Of a DNA stretch of 64,000 nucleotides, positions 34,288-43,028 are shown piece by piece. A program made the position numbers and the translations under genes. The notes beneath the pieces were generated by a model, which worked only from the letters and a program-made list of their open reading frames with translations, ran no database searches and was not told where the DNA came from. The stretch lies in NCBI GenBank assembly GCA_963844575.1, contig CAWJOU010000005.1, positions 2,418,001 through 2,482,000 of the forward strand. The letters are read 5' to 3'. This stretch comes from DASZUK01 sp963844575. Its GTDB lineage: Bacteria; Actinomycetota; Acidimicrobiia; Acidimicrobiales; RAAP-2. Positions within the stretch are counted from its first letter, which is position 1. Each line of letters starts with the position of its first letter.

Positions 34288-35183
34288 GCTGCCGGTCCCG
34301 TCACGTCGAAGTGCTGGCGCAGCCGGTCGCCGACCAGGTTGATCGCCAGCAGGAAGAGGAACATCGCCAGCGCCGGGAAGAGGACGAGCCACGGGTTGCT
34401 CTGGCCGGGGACGTTGTTCAAGCCCTGGAGGCTCTCGTTGAGCATGTTGCCCCAGGACGGCGTCGGTGGCGGGATCGACAGGCCGAGGAACGCCAGCGTG
34501 CCTTCGAGGACGATCACCGTCGCCACGCCGATCAGGCTGAACGAGATCGTCGTCGGCGCGATGTTCGGCAGCAGCTCACGGGTGAGCACCCGCCGGTCCG
34601 ACGCGCCGAGCGCCCGGGCCGCCGTGACGAAGTCGCGACCGGCGTACGTCAGCGTCGCCGCCCGGACGATGCGGAAGAGCAGTGGCGCGCCGGCGATGCC
34701 GATGACGACGACGATCTTCCAGAGCTCGTGGCCCCAGAACGTGACGATCGCGACCACCGCCACCAGAGCGGGGAACGCCAGTAGGACGTACGACGCGCCG
34801 TTGACGACCGCGTCGACCGCGCCCCGCCGGTAGCCGGCGATCAGCCCGAGCGTGCCGCCGAGCAGCAGGGCGATCGCCATCGCGCCGAACCCGACCTCCA
34901 GCGAGACCCGCGCCCCGTAGACCACCCGGCTGAAGATGTCGCGACCGAGGTCGTCCGTGCCGAACCAGTGGGTCGCGCTCGGCCCGGCGTTGATGAGCGA
35001 CGACTGGGCCGTCGGGCTTTGGATCGGCAGCACGTTCGCCAGCACCGCCGCCAGCACGGTGATGGCGATCCACGCCACGCACACCCAGAAGAACCAACCC
35101 AGCTTCTTCCGCCGTCGGGGGACCGCCGTCATCGCCACCACCGCGGCGCCGCCCGCCGCCTCCTCCGCGATCAGGTCAGTCAA
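34284..35183 (-). CDS. Oligopeptide-type ABC transporter permease (OppC/DppC type)
   Basis: 299 residues, about six membrane helices. HWFGTDDLGRDIFSRVVYGA is the OppC signature after the first helix and extracellular segment. The EAA loop is ARALGASDRRVLTRELLPNI, the contact point with the ATPases, followed by GTLAFLGLSIPPPTPSWGNM. It overlaps the oppB-type gene by 8 bp and the oppD-type gene by 4 bp. Confidence 0.94.
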   Translation of the reverse strand: MTDLIAEEAAGGAAVVAMTAVPRRRKKLGWFFWVCVAWIAITVLAAVLANVLPIQSPTAQSSLINAGPSATHWFGTDDLGRDIFSRVVYGARVSLEVGFGAMAIALLLGGTLGLIAGYRRGAVDAVVNGASYVLLAFPALVAVVAIVTFWGHELWKIVVVIGIAGAPLLFRIVRAATLTYAGRDFVTAARALGASDRRVLTRELLPNIAPTTISFSLIGVATVIVLEGTLAFLGLSIPPPTPSWGNMLNESLQGLNNVPGQSNPWLVLFPALAMFLFLLAINLVGDRLRQHFDVTGPAA

Positions 35184-36123
35184 GGGAGATCCTCGGGTCG
35201 ACGACGGTGAAGAGGAAGTCGACGAGGACGTTGAGGACGACTACGGCGACCGCGATGACGAGCACGATGCCCTGGACGACGAGGTAGTCGTCCTGGTTGA
35301 TGGCGACGACGAGCTCGTAGCCGAGGCCGGGCAGCTGGAGCAGGAACTCGACGACGAACGTGCCGGCGATCAGGCTGCCGATGTTGATGCCGGCCGACGC
35401 CAGCAACGACACCGACGACGGCCGCAGCGCGTGCCGGTAGAGGAGGCGCCGTTCGCTCAACCCCTTCGACCGGGCCATCGTGATGAAGCCCGCCTGCAGC
35501 GTCGAGATCAGGTCGTTGCGGAGCAACCGGTAGTACAGGACGATCGAGCCGATGGCGACGACGATCGACGGCAGCAGCATGGCGTGGATGTTCGACCAGA
35601 AGCTCTCGCCGATCGGCACGTACGACGCCGGCCCGGGGAAGACGTGGAGGTCGACGGAGAAGACGAGGACGAGCAGCGGGGCGACGACGAACGGCGGCAT
35701 GGCCAGCAGGGCGAACGTCCCGGCGGTGGCCGCGGTGTCGACCGCCCGGTACGGCCGGCGGGATGCGACGATGGCCAGCGGCACGGCCACCGCCAAGGCC
35801 ACGATCTGGGAGATGACGATCAGCTCGACGTCGATCGGGAAGGCGTTGGCGATCGTGCTGACGACCGACTGGTGGGTCACGAACGACTGGCCGAGATCGC
35901 CCCGGAGGACGTGGCCGAGCCAGACGAAGTACTGCTGCCACAGCGGCTTGTCCAGGCCGAGCTGGTGGTCGACGACCGCGATGTTGTGCGCAGTGGCGTT
36001 CGGGCCGAGGATCGTGACGGCCGGCTGCCCGGGCAACAGGTGGACCAGGAAGAACGTCCCGAGGGTGACGAAGAAGAGGATGACGACCAGCGCAGCGAGC
36101 CGCTTCGCCACGTACTTCGCCAC
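35176..36123 (-). CDS. Oligopeptide-type ABC transporter permease (OppB/DppB type)
   Basis: 315 residues. The N-terminal helix VAKRLAALVVILFFVTLGTF, HLLPGQPA, and the EAA loop TMARSKGLSERRLLYRHALR identify OppB. GLGYELVVAINQDDYLVVQG is near the C-terminus. GTG 36123 is preferred because AAGGGGG lies 7 nt upstream; ATG 36147 is an alternative. First gene of the operon. No periplasmic binding protein precedes or follows it, so that component must be encoded elsewhere. Confidence 0.93.
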   Translation of the reverse strand: MAKYVAKRLAALVVILFFVTLGTFFLVHLLPGQPAVTILGPNATAHNIAVVDHQLGLDKPLWQQYFVWLGHVLRGDLGQSFVTHQSVVSTIANAFPIDVELIVISQIVALAVAVPLAIVASRRPYRAVDTAATAGTFALLAMPPFVVAPLLVLVFSVDLHVFPGPASYVPIGESFWSNIHAMLLPSIVVAIGSIVLYYRLLRNDLISTLQAGFITMARSKGLSERRLLYRHALRPSSVSLLASAGINIGSLIAGTFVVEFLLQLPGLGYELVVAINQDDYLVVQGIVLVIAVAVVVLNVLVDFLFTVVDPRISLD

Positions 36124-36204
36124 GTGACCCCCTTCGTTCGCCGCCATCCCGCCGGTCCGCCCCCTGCTGGGCCGCGATCCTACGTCTGCGCCTGACCGGT
36201 CGCC

Positions 36205-36210
36205 TACCAT
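36205..36210 (+). promoter_or_regulatory. -10-like TACCAT before the GT39-like gene
   Basis: TACCAT ends 8 nt before ATG 36219, in the 95-bp divergent region shared with the transporter operon. Confidence 0.4.
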
Positions 36211-36218
36211 GCGTGGCC

Positions 36219-37895
36219 ATGGACGGATCGGCCACGGAGGCCCGGCCCGCCTACGGAGACGTCGACCCGGCGGTGCCGGGCGGTGACCGGGAAGGCGATC
36301 GGGGGGAAAACGGGAACGGTGCCGCCGCGCCGTGGCCGACGGTGCTCAGCGGGAGATGGCTGCTCGCCGCCGAGATCGGCGCGGTCGCGGTCGTGGCCAT
36401 CGGCCTCGTCCTGCGCTTCTGGACGCGCTCCGCGCTCTGGCTCGACGAGGCGCTGACCGTCGACATCGCCCGGCTGCCGCTCCACGAGATCCCGTCGTAC
36501 CTGAAGCGGGACGGCGCGCCGCCGCTCTACTACGTCCTGCTGCACTTCTGGATGAAGCCGTTCGGCGACTCCGACATCGCCGTCCGCTCGCTCTCCGGTG
36601 CCTTCTCCGTCGCCACCCTCCCGGTCGTCTGGATCGTCGGCCGCCGGATCGGCGGTCGGTCGGTGGCCTGGGTCCTCCTCCTCGTCGTGGCCAGCGCGCC
36701 ATTCGCCGTCTACTACGCCACCGAAGCCCGCATGTACTCGCTGGTCATGTTCCTGACCGCCTGCGGGCTGTGGGCGCTCAGCCGGGCCGTCGAACGGGCG
36801 CGACCGGGCAACCTCGTCGCCCTGGCCGTCGTCACCGCCGCCCTCCTGTACTCCCAGTACTGGGCGCTCTACCTCGTCGGCTCGTTGGGCCTGTGGCTGC
36901 TCTGGCAGCTGTGGCGCGGCCGGCCCGAGTGGCGGTCGAACGCCCGCTGGGCCTTCGGCGCGGTCGTCGTCGGCTGCCTCGCCTTCGCCCCGTGGGTGCC
37001 GACGTTCCTCTACCAGTCCCGCTACACCGGGACCCCGTGGGCCGGCACGCCGACCTACGCGGCGATCATCAACGCCATCACCGGGTTCACCGACAACCAG
37101 GCGTCGAACGCGGTGACCGGCTCGAACCAGGGCCGGCTGCTCGCCCTCGGCTACTTCGCCCTCGCCGGCCTCGGCCTGTTCGGTGCCGCCCGCGGCCGCT
37201 GGCACGTCGACCTCGACATACGGACGAGGCCGCAGGGGCGCGGGCTGGCCTTCGCCGTCGTCGTCACCCTCGCCGCGGCGATCACCGGCGGCATCCTGAG
37301 CCAGAGCGCGTTCTCGGCCCGGTACGCCGCGGTCGTCTTCATCCCCCTGCTCGCCCTGCTCGCCCTCGGCACGATGACGTTCGCTGACGCCCGGTTCCGA
37401 GCCATCGTCGTGGCGGTCGTCGCCCTCGCCGGGGTGGCGGCGAGCATCCCGAACGTCACGACCCAACGGACCCAGGCCCCCGCCGTCGCCGCCACGCTGG
37501 CCGCTCACGCCCAGCCGGGCGACATCGTCGCCTACTGCCCCGACCAGCTCGGCCCGGCCGTCTACCGGCTGACCGCGTCGAAGGGCTACGACCAGATCAC
37601 GTTCCCGCGCGGCACGCCGCCGGCGTACGTCGACTGGGTCGACTACAAGAACGTGGCCAAGGCTTCCCATCCAGCGCCGTTCGCCAAGCAGCTCGAGGCG
37701 ATGGCCGGCCACGACCACGACATCTGGCTCGTCTCCGCCCCGCAGTACCAGGGCTTCAACGACAAGTGCCAGATCCTCGCCGCCGACCTGCTCCAGGCCC
37801 CGGGGTACGGCGGCCACCAGTGGGTCAACAGCAACCCGCAGCAGTACTACGAGCCGATGGGCCTGACCCAGTTCGCGCCACCGGGCGCCCCGTAG
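36219..37895 (+). CDS. GT39-like polyprenyl-phosphate-dependent glycosyltransferase
   Basis: About 558 residues. A 45-residue polar N-terminus precedes about eleven membrane helices. LWLDEALTVDIARLPLHEI carries the acidic Asp-Glu on the first outer loop characteristic of GT-C enzymes; GAPPLYYVLLHFW follows, also typical. The C-terminal about 130 residues are soluble and extracytoplasmic. It would move a sugar from a lipid carrier to an acceptor outside the membrane. ATG 36219 is preferred over GTG 36213 because of the TACCAT spacing. It leads the glycan gene series and lies 7 bp before the PIG-V-like gene. Confidence 0.85.
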   Translation: MDGSATEARPAYGDVDPAVPGGDREGDRGENGNGAAAPWPTVLSGRWLLAAEIGAVAVVAIGLVLRFWTRSALWLDEALTVDIARLPLHEIPSYLKRDGAPPLYYVLLHFWMKPFGDSDIAVRSLSGAFSVATLPVVWIVGRRIGGRSVAWVLLLVVASAPFAVYYATEARMYSLVMFLTACGLWALSRAVERARPGNLVALAVVTAALLYSQYWALYLVGSLGLWLLWQLWRGRPEWRSNARWAFGAVVVGCLAFAPWVPTFLYQSRYTGTPWAGTPTYAAIINAITGFTDNQASNAVTGSNQGRLLALGYFALAGLGLFGAARGRWHVDLDIRTRPQGRGLAFAVVVTLAAAITGGILSQSAFSARYAAVVFIPLLALLALGTMTFADARFRAIVVAVVALAGVAASIPNVTTQRTQAPAVAATLAAHAQPGDIVAYCPDQLGPAVYRLTASKGYDQITFPRGTPPAYVDWVDYKNVAKASHPAPFAKQLEAMAGHDHDIWLVSAPQYQGFNDKCQILAADLLQAPGYGGHQWVNSNPQQYYEPMGLTQFAPPGAP

Positions 37896-37902
37896 CCATC
37901 CG

Positions 37903-39162
37903 GTGACCGACGTCGGGCCCTCGGTGCCGAGGGGGTGGGCCGCCCGGGCATGGCGGGCGATCGTCGCCGTCCTGCCGCAGTGGGTCGTCGCCCGGCTCGT
38001 CGTCCTCGGCGCCCTCGCCCTCGCCCACCTCGTCGTCGACCGGGACCACCCGAGCGCGACGACGGCTGCCCGGGTCCACCAGGGGCTGCTCGGCTGGGAC
38101 GCCGGCTGGTACGAGGCGATCGCCCGCGTCGGCTACGGGCCGCTCGGCCACCAGTCGCTCCGCTTCTTCCCGCTCTTCCCGCTCGTCGGGCGGGCCCTGG
38201 CCTACCTGCCGGGCGTCTCGGCCGGGGCCGCCCTGGTCGTCGTGGCCAACCTGTCCGCCCTCGTCGCCACCGCCCTCCTGCGGGTCCTCGTCGTCCGCGA
38301 GTCCGGCGACCAGCGCTGGGCCGACCGGTCGGTCTGGCTGTTCTCGCTGGCCCCGCCGGCCTTCGTCCTCGTCATGGGCTACGCCGAGGGCCTGCTGCTC
38401 GTCCTCGCCGTCGGCTGCTTCCTGGCCATCCGGCGGGGGAGCGGCCGGGGCTGGGCCGGGGCGGCCACGGTCGGGGTCGGGGTCGGAGCCGGCACGGTGG
38501 CGGATGGCGCGATCGGTGATGACGCCCACCCGCCGACGACTTCGACCGCCGGCCCGGCGTGGCTCTGGGCGGCCGTCCTCGGCGCGGCGGCCGGGCTGAC
38601 CCGGCCGGTCGGCGTCCTGCTGGCCGTGCCGGTGGCGATCGAGGCCCTCCGTCGGTGGCGGACCGCCGGCGGGGGCGAGCGGGCGCTGGCCGTCGTGGCC
38701 ACGCTGGCCCCGGTGGCCGGAGCCGGCGCCTTCCTAGCCTGGTCGGCCGGCGTGTACGGCGACGGCCTGCTCCCGCTGCGCGTCCAGACCCAGGCCGGCC
38801 ACCACGGTGGGCTGTCGGACCCCTTCCGGACGCTCGCTCACGACGTCACCGGTGTCGTCCACCACCATTTCGGCACCGCCCTGCACGTGCCGTGGGTCGT
38901 CCTCGTCGTTGCCCTCGTCGTCGTCTGCTGGTGGCGGTTGCCCGCGTCGTACGGCGCGTTCGCCACCGTTGTCCTCGTCGTCGCCCTCACGGGGACGAAC
39001 CTCGACTCGTTCGAGCGGTACGCCCTCGGGGCGTTCCCACTGATCGTCGCGGCCGCGTCGCTCACCGCCGGGCGGCGGGTCGAGCGGTCCGTCCTGGTGC
39101 TCGCGGCCGCCGGCCTGGCCGGTTACGCGTTGCTCGCCTTCCTCAACCTCTCGGTGCCGTGA
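37903..39162 (+). CDS. PIG-V-like mannosyltransferase family membrane protein
   Basis: 419 residues with about ten helices. WDAGWYEAIARVGYGPL and SLRFFPLFPLVGRAL are the bacterial PIG-V signatures (luminal WD and FFPLFP blocks). GPI-anchor PIG-V enzymes add mannose from dolichol phosphate; bacterial members probably use polyprenyl-phosphate mannose. A Gly/Thr-rich spacer sits around residue 190-215. Start is GTG 37903, 7 bp after the preceding stop. Confidence 0.85.
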   Translation: MTDVGPSVPRGWAARAWRAIVAVLPQWVVARLVVLGALALAHLVVDRDHPSATTAARVHQGLLGWDAGWYEAIARVGYGPLGHQSLRFFPLFPLVGRALAYLPGVSAGAALVVVANLSALVATALLRVLVVRESGDQRWADRSVWLFSLAPPAFVLVMGYAEGLLLVLAVGCFLAIRRGSGRGWAGAATVGVGVGAGTVADGAIGDDAHPPTTSTAGPAWLWAAVLGAAAGLTRPVGVLLAVPVAIEALRRWRTAGGGERALAVVATLAPVAGAGAFLAWSAGVYGDGLLPLRVQTQAGHHGGLSDPFRTLAHDVTGVVHHHFGTALHVPWVVLVVALVVVCWWRLPASYGAFATVVLVVALTGTNLDSFERYALGAFPLIVAAASLTAGRRVERSVLVLAAAGLAGYALLAFLNLSVP

Positions 39163-39215
39163 ACCCGCTATCCTCGCCCCGGACCAGTACGGGTCTCGGG
39201 CGCCGGAAGGGGGAG

Positions 39216-40727
39216 ATGTCGACGCCAGCGGACGCAGGACCGGATGACGCCCCGGTAGTGATCGTCGGGGCCGGACCAGCCGGACTGACCGCCGCCTACG
39301 AGCTGGTCAAAGCCGGTCGGCACCCGGTCGTCGCCGAAGCCGACGACGTCGTCGGCGGCATCAGCCGCACCGTCGAGCGGGACGGGTGGCGGTTCGACAT
39401 CGGCGGCCACCGCTTCTTCACCAAGGTCGAGGCCGTCGAGGCGCTCTGGCACGAGATCCTGCCCGACGAGGACTTCTTGCTCCGGCCCCGGATGAGCCGC
39501 ATCTTCTACAAGGGCAAGTACTACGACTACCCGCTGAAGGCGGCGAACGCCCTGCGGAACCTGGGCCTCCGAGAGGCCCTCCTCTGCGGGCTGTCGTACC
39601 TGTGGGCCCGGGTCCGGCCGCCCAAGGACCAGACGAACTACGAGGGGTGGCTGGTCGCCCGTTTCGGCTGGCGCCTCTACCGCACCTTCTTCAAGACCTA
39701 CACCGAAAAGGTCTGGGGCGTGCCGGTCAGCGACATGCCGTCGGACTGGGCCGCCCAGCGGGTGAAGAACCTCGACCTCGGCAAGGCCGTGCTGAACGCG
39801 CTGGCGCCGAAACGGAACCAGAAGGAGATCACCAGCCTCATCGAGGAGTTCCAGTACCCCAAGTACGGGCCCGGGATGATGTGGGAGCGCTGCCGCGAGC
39901 TGGTCGAGAAAGGCGGCGGGACCGTGCTCATGGAGACGAAGGTCGCCGCCATCCACCTGGACGGCGGCCGGGCCACCGCGGTCACGCTGGCCGGCGCCGA
40001 CGGCTCGACCCGCCGCCTGCCGGCCTCGCACGTCATCTCGTCGATGCCGATGAACGCCCTCGTCCGGGCCATCGACCCACCGGCCCCCGCCGACGTGCGG
40101 GCGGCGGGCGACGACCTGCACTACCGCGACTTCTTGACCGTCGCCCTCGTCGTGCCCGAGGCCAAGGGCTTCCCGGACAACTGGATCTACATCCACGCCC
40201 CCGAGGTCGCGGTCGGCCGCATCCAGAACTTCGGCTCGTGGTCGCCGTTCATGGTCAAGGAGGGGCGGACCTGCCTCGGCCTCGAGTACTTCGTCTTCGA
40301 GGGCGACGAGCTGTGGTCGAGCAGTGACGACGAGCTCGTCGAGCGGGGCAAGCGCGAGCTCGAGGTGCTTGGCCTCGTCCAGGCGGCCGACGTCGAGGCC
40401 GGGTACGTCGTCCGGGTGCCCAAGGCGTACCCGTACTACGACTTCGCCTACCGGGCCAACGTCGAGCTGATCACCGCGTACCTCGACGAAGCTGCGCCCA
40501 ACGTGCACCCGGTCGGCCGCAACGGCATGCACAAGTACAACAACCAGGACCACTCGATGTACACGGCCATGCTGACGGTCGAGAACATCCTCGGCGCCGA
40601 TCACGACATCTGGGCGGTCAACGTCGAAGAGGAGTACCACGAAGTGCAGTCGGGCGGTGCGGCGGGGGGAAGCGGGGGGACCGGTCGGGACGCGCCGGTG
40701 CTGCCTCGCCGGGTCCCCGCCGGGTAG
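39216..40727 (+). CDS. FAD-dependent oxidoreductase, UDP-galactopyranose mutase/HemY-like
   Basis: 503 residues. The dinucleotide fold VVIVGAGPAGLTAAYELVKA starts near residue 14, with FDIGGHRFFTKVEAVEALWH shortly after, a pattern shared by UDP-galactopyranose mutases and protoporphyrinogen-oxidase-like enzymes. YKGKYYDYPLKAANAL, FKTYTEKVWGVPVSDMPSDW and NGMHKYNNQDHSMYTAM near the C-terminus are conserved in homologues near glycan clusters. ATG 39216 has GGAAGGGGGAG directly upstream. Whether it isomerises a sugar ring is unproven. Confidence 0.85.
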   Translation: MSTPADAGPDDAPVVIVGAGPAGLTAAYELVKAGRHPVVAEADDVVGGISRTVERDGWRFDIGGHRFFTKVEAVEALWHEILPDEDFLLRPRMSRIFYKGKYYDYPLKAANALRNLGLREALLCGLSYLWARVRPPKDQTNYEGWLVARFGWRLYRTFFKTYTEKVWGVPVSDMPSDWAAQRVKNLDLGKAVLNALAPKRNQKEITSLIEEFQYPKYGPGMMWERCRELVEKGGGTVLMETKVAAIHLDGGRATAVTLAGADGSTRRLPASHVISSMPMNALVRAIDPPAPADVRAAGDDLHYRDFLTVALVVPEAKGFPDNWIYIHAPEVAVGRIQNFGSWSPFMVKEGRTCLGLEYFVFEGDELWSSSDDELVERGKRELEVLGLVQAADVEAGYVVRVPKAYPYYDFAYRANVELITAYLDEAAPNVHPVGRNGMHKYNNQDHSMYTAMLTVENILGADHDIWAVNVEEEYHEVQSGGAAGGSGGTGRDAPVLPRRVPAG

Positions 40728-43028
40728 TGGCCCGGGGCGCCGGCGTCCTGGAGCCGGTCAACCGCCCGACGCCGCCCGACGGCGACCCTGACCCGACGAC
40801 CCCCTCCGGCCGGCACCGTTCGACCGGGCGCCGGCCGACCAGCCGACGCCGCCGGCTGGCGCCGTACGTCGTGGCCGGCCTCGTCTACCTGGCCGTGTCG
40901 GTGGTGCTCTGGTGGCACGTCTGGTCGACCCACCCGACGGCCACCGCCACCTGCGGCTGCGGCGACCCGGCGCTGTTCTTGTGGTTCCTCGAGTGGCCGG
41001 CCTACGCCATCGCCCACGGCCACAACCCGTTCTACTCGACCGCCCTCTTCCACCCGGGCGGCATCAACCTGCTGTCGAACACCAGCGTGCTGGCCATCGG
41101 CATCCCACTGGCCCCGGTGACCTGGCTGTTCGGCCCGGTCGCCACCCTCAACGTGGCGTCGACGCTCGCCCCCGTCCTCTCCGGCCTCGAGCGCGTTCTG
41201 GCTCCTCCGGCGCTGGACCCGCTGGGCCCCCGCCGCCTTCGTCGGCGGCCTGTTCTACGGGTTCTCGCCGTTCGTCATCAGCAGCCTCGTCTTCGCCCAC
41301 CTGATGACGACGTCGCTGGCCCTGTTCCCGCTCATGCTCGGCTGCCTAGACGAGCTGCTCGTCCGCCAGCAGCGCCGGCCGGTGCCGGTCGGGATCGCCC
41401 TGGCCGTCCTCATCGTCGTCGAGTTCTTCGTCAGCACCGAGCTGTTGCTCATCGCCGCCATGTCGGCCGTCGCCGGCGTCGTCCTGCTCGTCGTCTACCG
41501 GGCCGTCAGCGATCGGGCCGATCTCGCCCGCCGGGCCCGGCGGGCCGCGCCCGGTCTGGCGGTGGCCATCGGCCTCGCCGTCGTCGTCCTGGCCTACCCC
41601 TTCTGGTTCGCCCTGGCCGGTCCGGCCCACCTGTCCGGCCAGATCTGGCCCGGCATCCCGATCATCGGCGGGCTCACCTCGCGCTCGTTCGTCGACCCCG
41701 GCTACGCGACGCAGGGGGGCTTTCTGCTCGACCTCGGCGGCTACTTCGGCAAAGCCCTGCCGTCCGCCGGCTATCTCGGGTGGGGGCTGCTCGCCGTCGT
41801 CGCCGCCGGGCTCGTCGTCTGGCGTCGCGACCGCCGCCTCTGGTTCTTCGCCGGCCTCGCCGCCGTCACCGCCGCCCTCTCCCTCGGCGTCCGCAAGCAC
41901 CACTGGGTGCCGTGGCAGATCTTCAGCCACCAGCCGGTGCTCGTGAACGTCATCGAGCAGCGGTTCATGGCCGTCACCACCCTGGCCCTGGCCGTCATGC
42001 TCGCGGTCGTCGTCGACCGGACCCGCCATCTCTCGCCGACCTGGCCGGCGCGGCGACCGAGAGGGCGCCACGCCGCACCGGCGGTTGCGGCGGGGGCCCC
42101 ACCAGGCGGCATCCCAGCCCATGTGCGTAGCGAGGCGACGAGTCGGGCCCAGCCAGCCACGACGGGTCGGCCAGCCAGGATCGGCCGGGTCGCCCGGATC
42201 GTGGCCGCGGTGGCCGTCGCCGCCGTCGCCCTCGTCCCGATCGTCTGGACGCTCGCCCCGAAGCTGCCGTTCACCGCCCGGCCGGTGACCCTGCCACAGT
42301 GGTACACGTCCGAGGCGCCGACCCTGCCACCCGGTCAGGTGCTGCTGGCCTATCCGGCCCCGTTCTCGGGCATCCAGTCGGCGATGGCCTGGCAGGCCGT
42401 CGCCGGCATGGGGTTCGCCCAGGCCGGTGGGGGCGGCCCGCAGGGCGTCGCCAACCGGGCCGGCCCGGAGAAGGCCGGCTTCGAGGTGCTCACCTCGCTC
42501 GGCTTCGGCCTGACGGCACCGCCGTCGGGCACGCCGGCCCAGCTGGCCGCCGTCCGCCAGGCCCTGCGGGGCTGGGGCGTGACGATGGTCGTCATCCCCC
42601 AACAGCCCGGCGTGCCGGCGATGCTGCGCGGCCGCGACCCGGTGTACGCGGCGGCGTTCATGACCGCCGCCCTCGGCGTCGAGCCCACGTTCCAGGCCGG
42701 CGCCTGGGTCTGGTCCGACGTCGACCTGGGCCGCGGCCCGCTCGTCCTGCCGTCCGGGACGCTGGGCAACTGCGAGGCGACGACCGCCCACGACCCCCGG
42801 GCCGGCTCCGATGCCGTGCCGGCCTGCGTCGTCCGGGCCAGCCACGCTGTCCAAACCACCCACGCTGCCCAAACCGGCCAAGCCAACCCGGTTGTTCCCG
42901 TGGCCGGCGGGTCGGCGGCCAGCACGTCGGCGGCCAGCACGTCGGCGGCCGGTACGTCGGCGGCCAGTACGTCGGCGGCCAGCACGTCGGCGGCCAGCAC
43001 GTCGACGGTCAGTACGGTGGCGCAGTGA
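40727..43028 (+). pseudogene. Large glycan-associated membrane protein with a frameshift
   Basis: GTG 40727 (overlapping the preceding stop) opens a frame with YVVAGLVYLAVSVVLWWHVW and FHPGGINLLSNTSVLAIG, ending usefully at LSGL near 41188. The next frame continues AFWLLRRWTRWAPAAFVGGL and FYGFSPFVISSLVFAHLMTT to the end. Removing one base near 41189 joins both into about 766 residues with about eleven helices and a soluble C-terminal domain. It resembles GT-C/YfhO-like polytopic proteins of unknown substrate. The C-terminus is a Ser/Ala/Thr repeat. It overlaps the flippase gene by 4 bp (GTGA). The break may be an assembly error. Confidence 0.75.
42911..43015 (+). repeat. Seven 15-bp tandem repeats in the membrane-protein C-terminus
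   Basis: Unit GTCGGCGGCCAGCAC, with copies at 42911, 42926, 42941, 42956, 42971, 42986 and 43001; copies 3, 4 and 7 differ by a few bases. In frame it reads SAAST-type pentapeptides. The unit is a multiple of three, so copy-number change would not break the gene. Confidence 0.9.

Noticed and set aside
42911..43015. Tandem 15-bp repeats as a CRISPR array
   Set aside because: Repeats are adjacent without spacers and stay in frame within a coding region.
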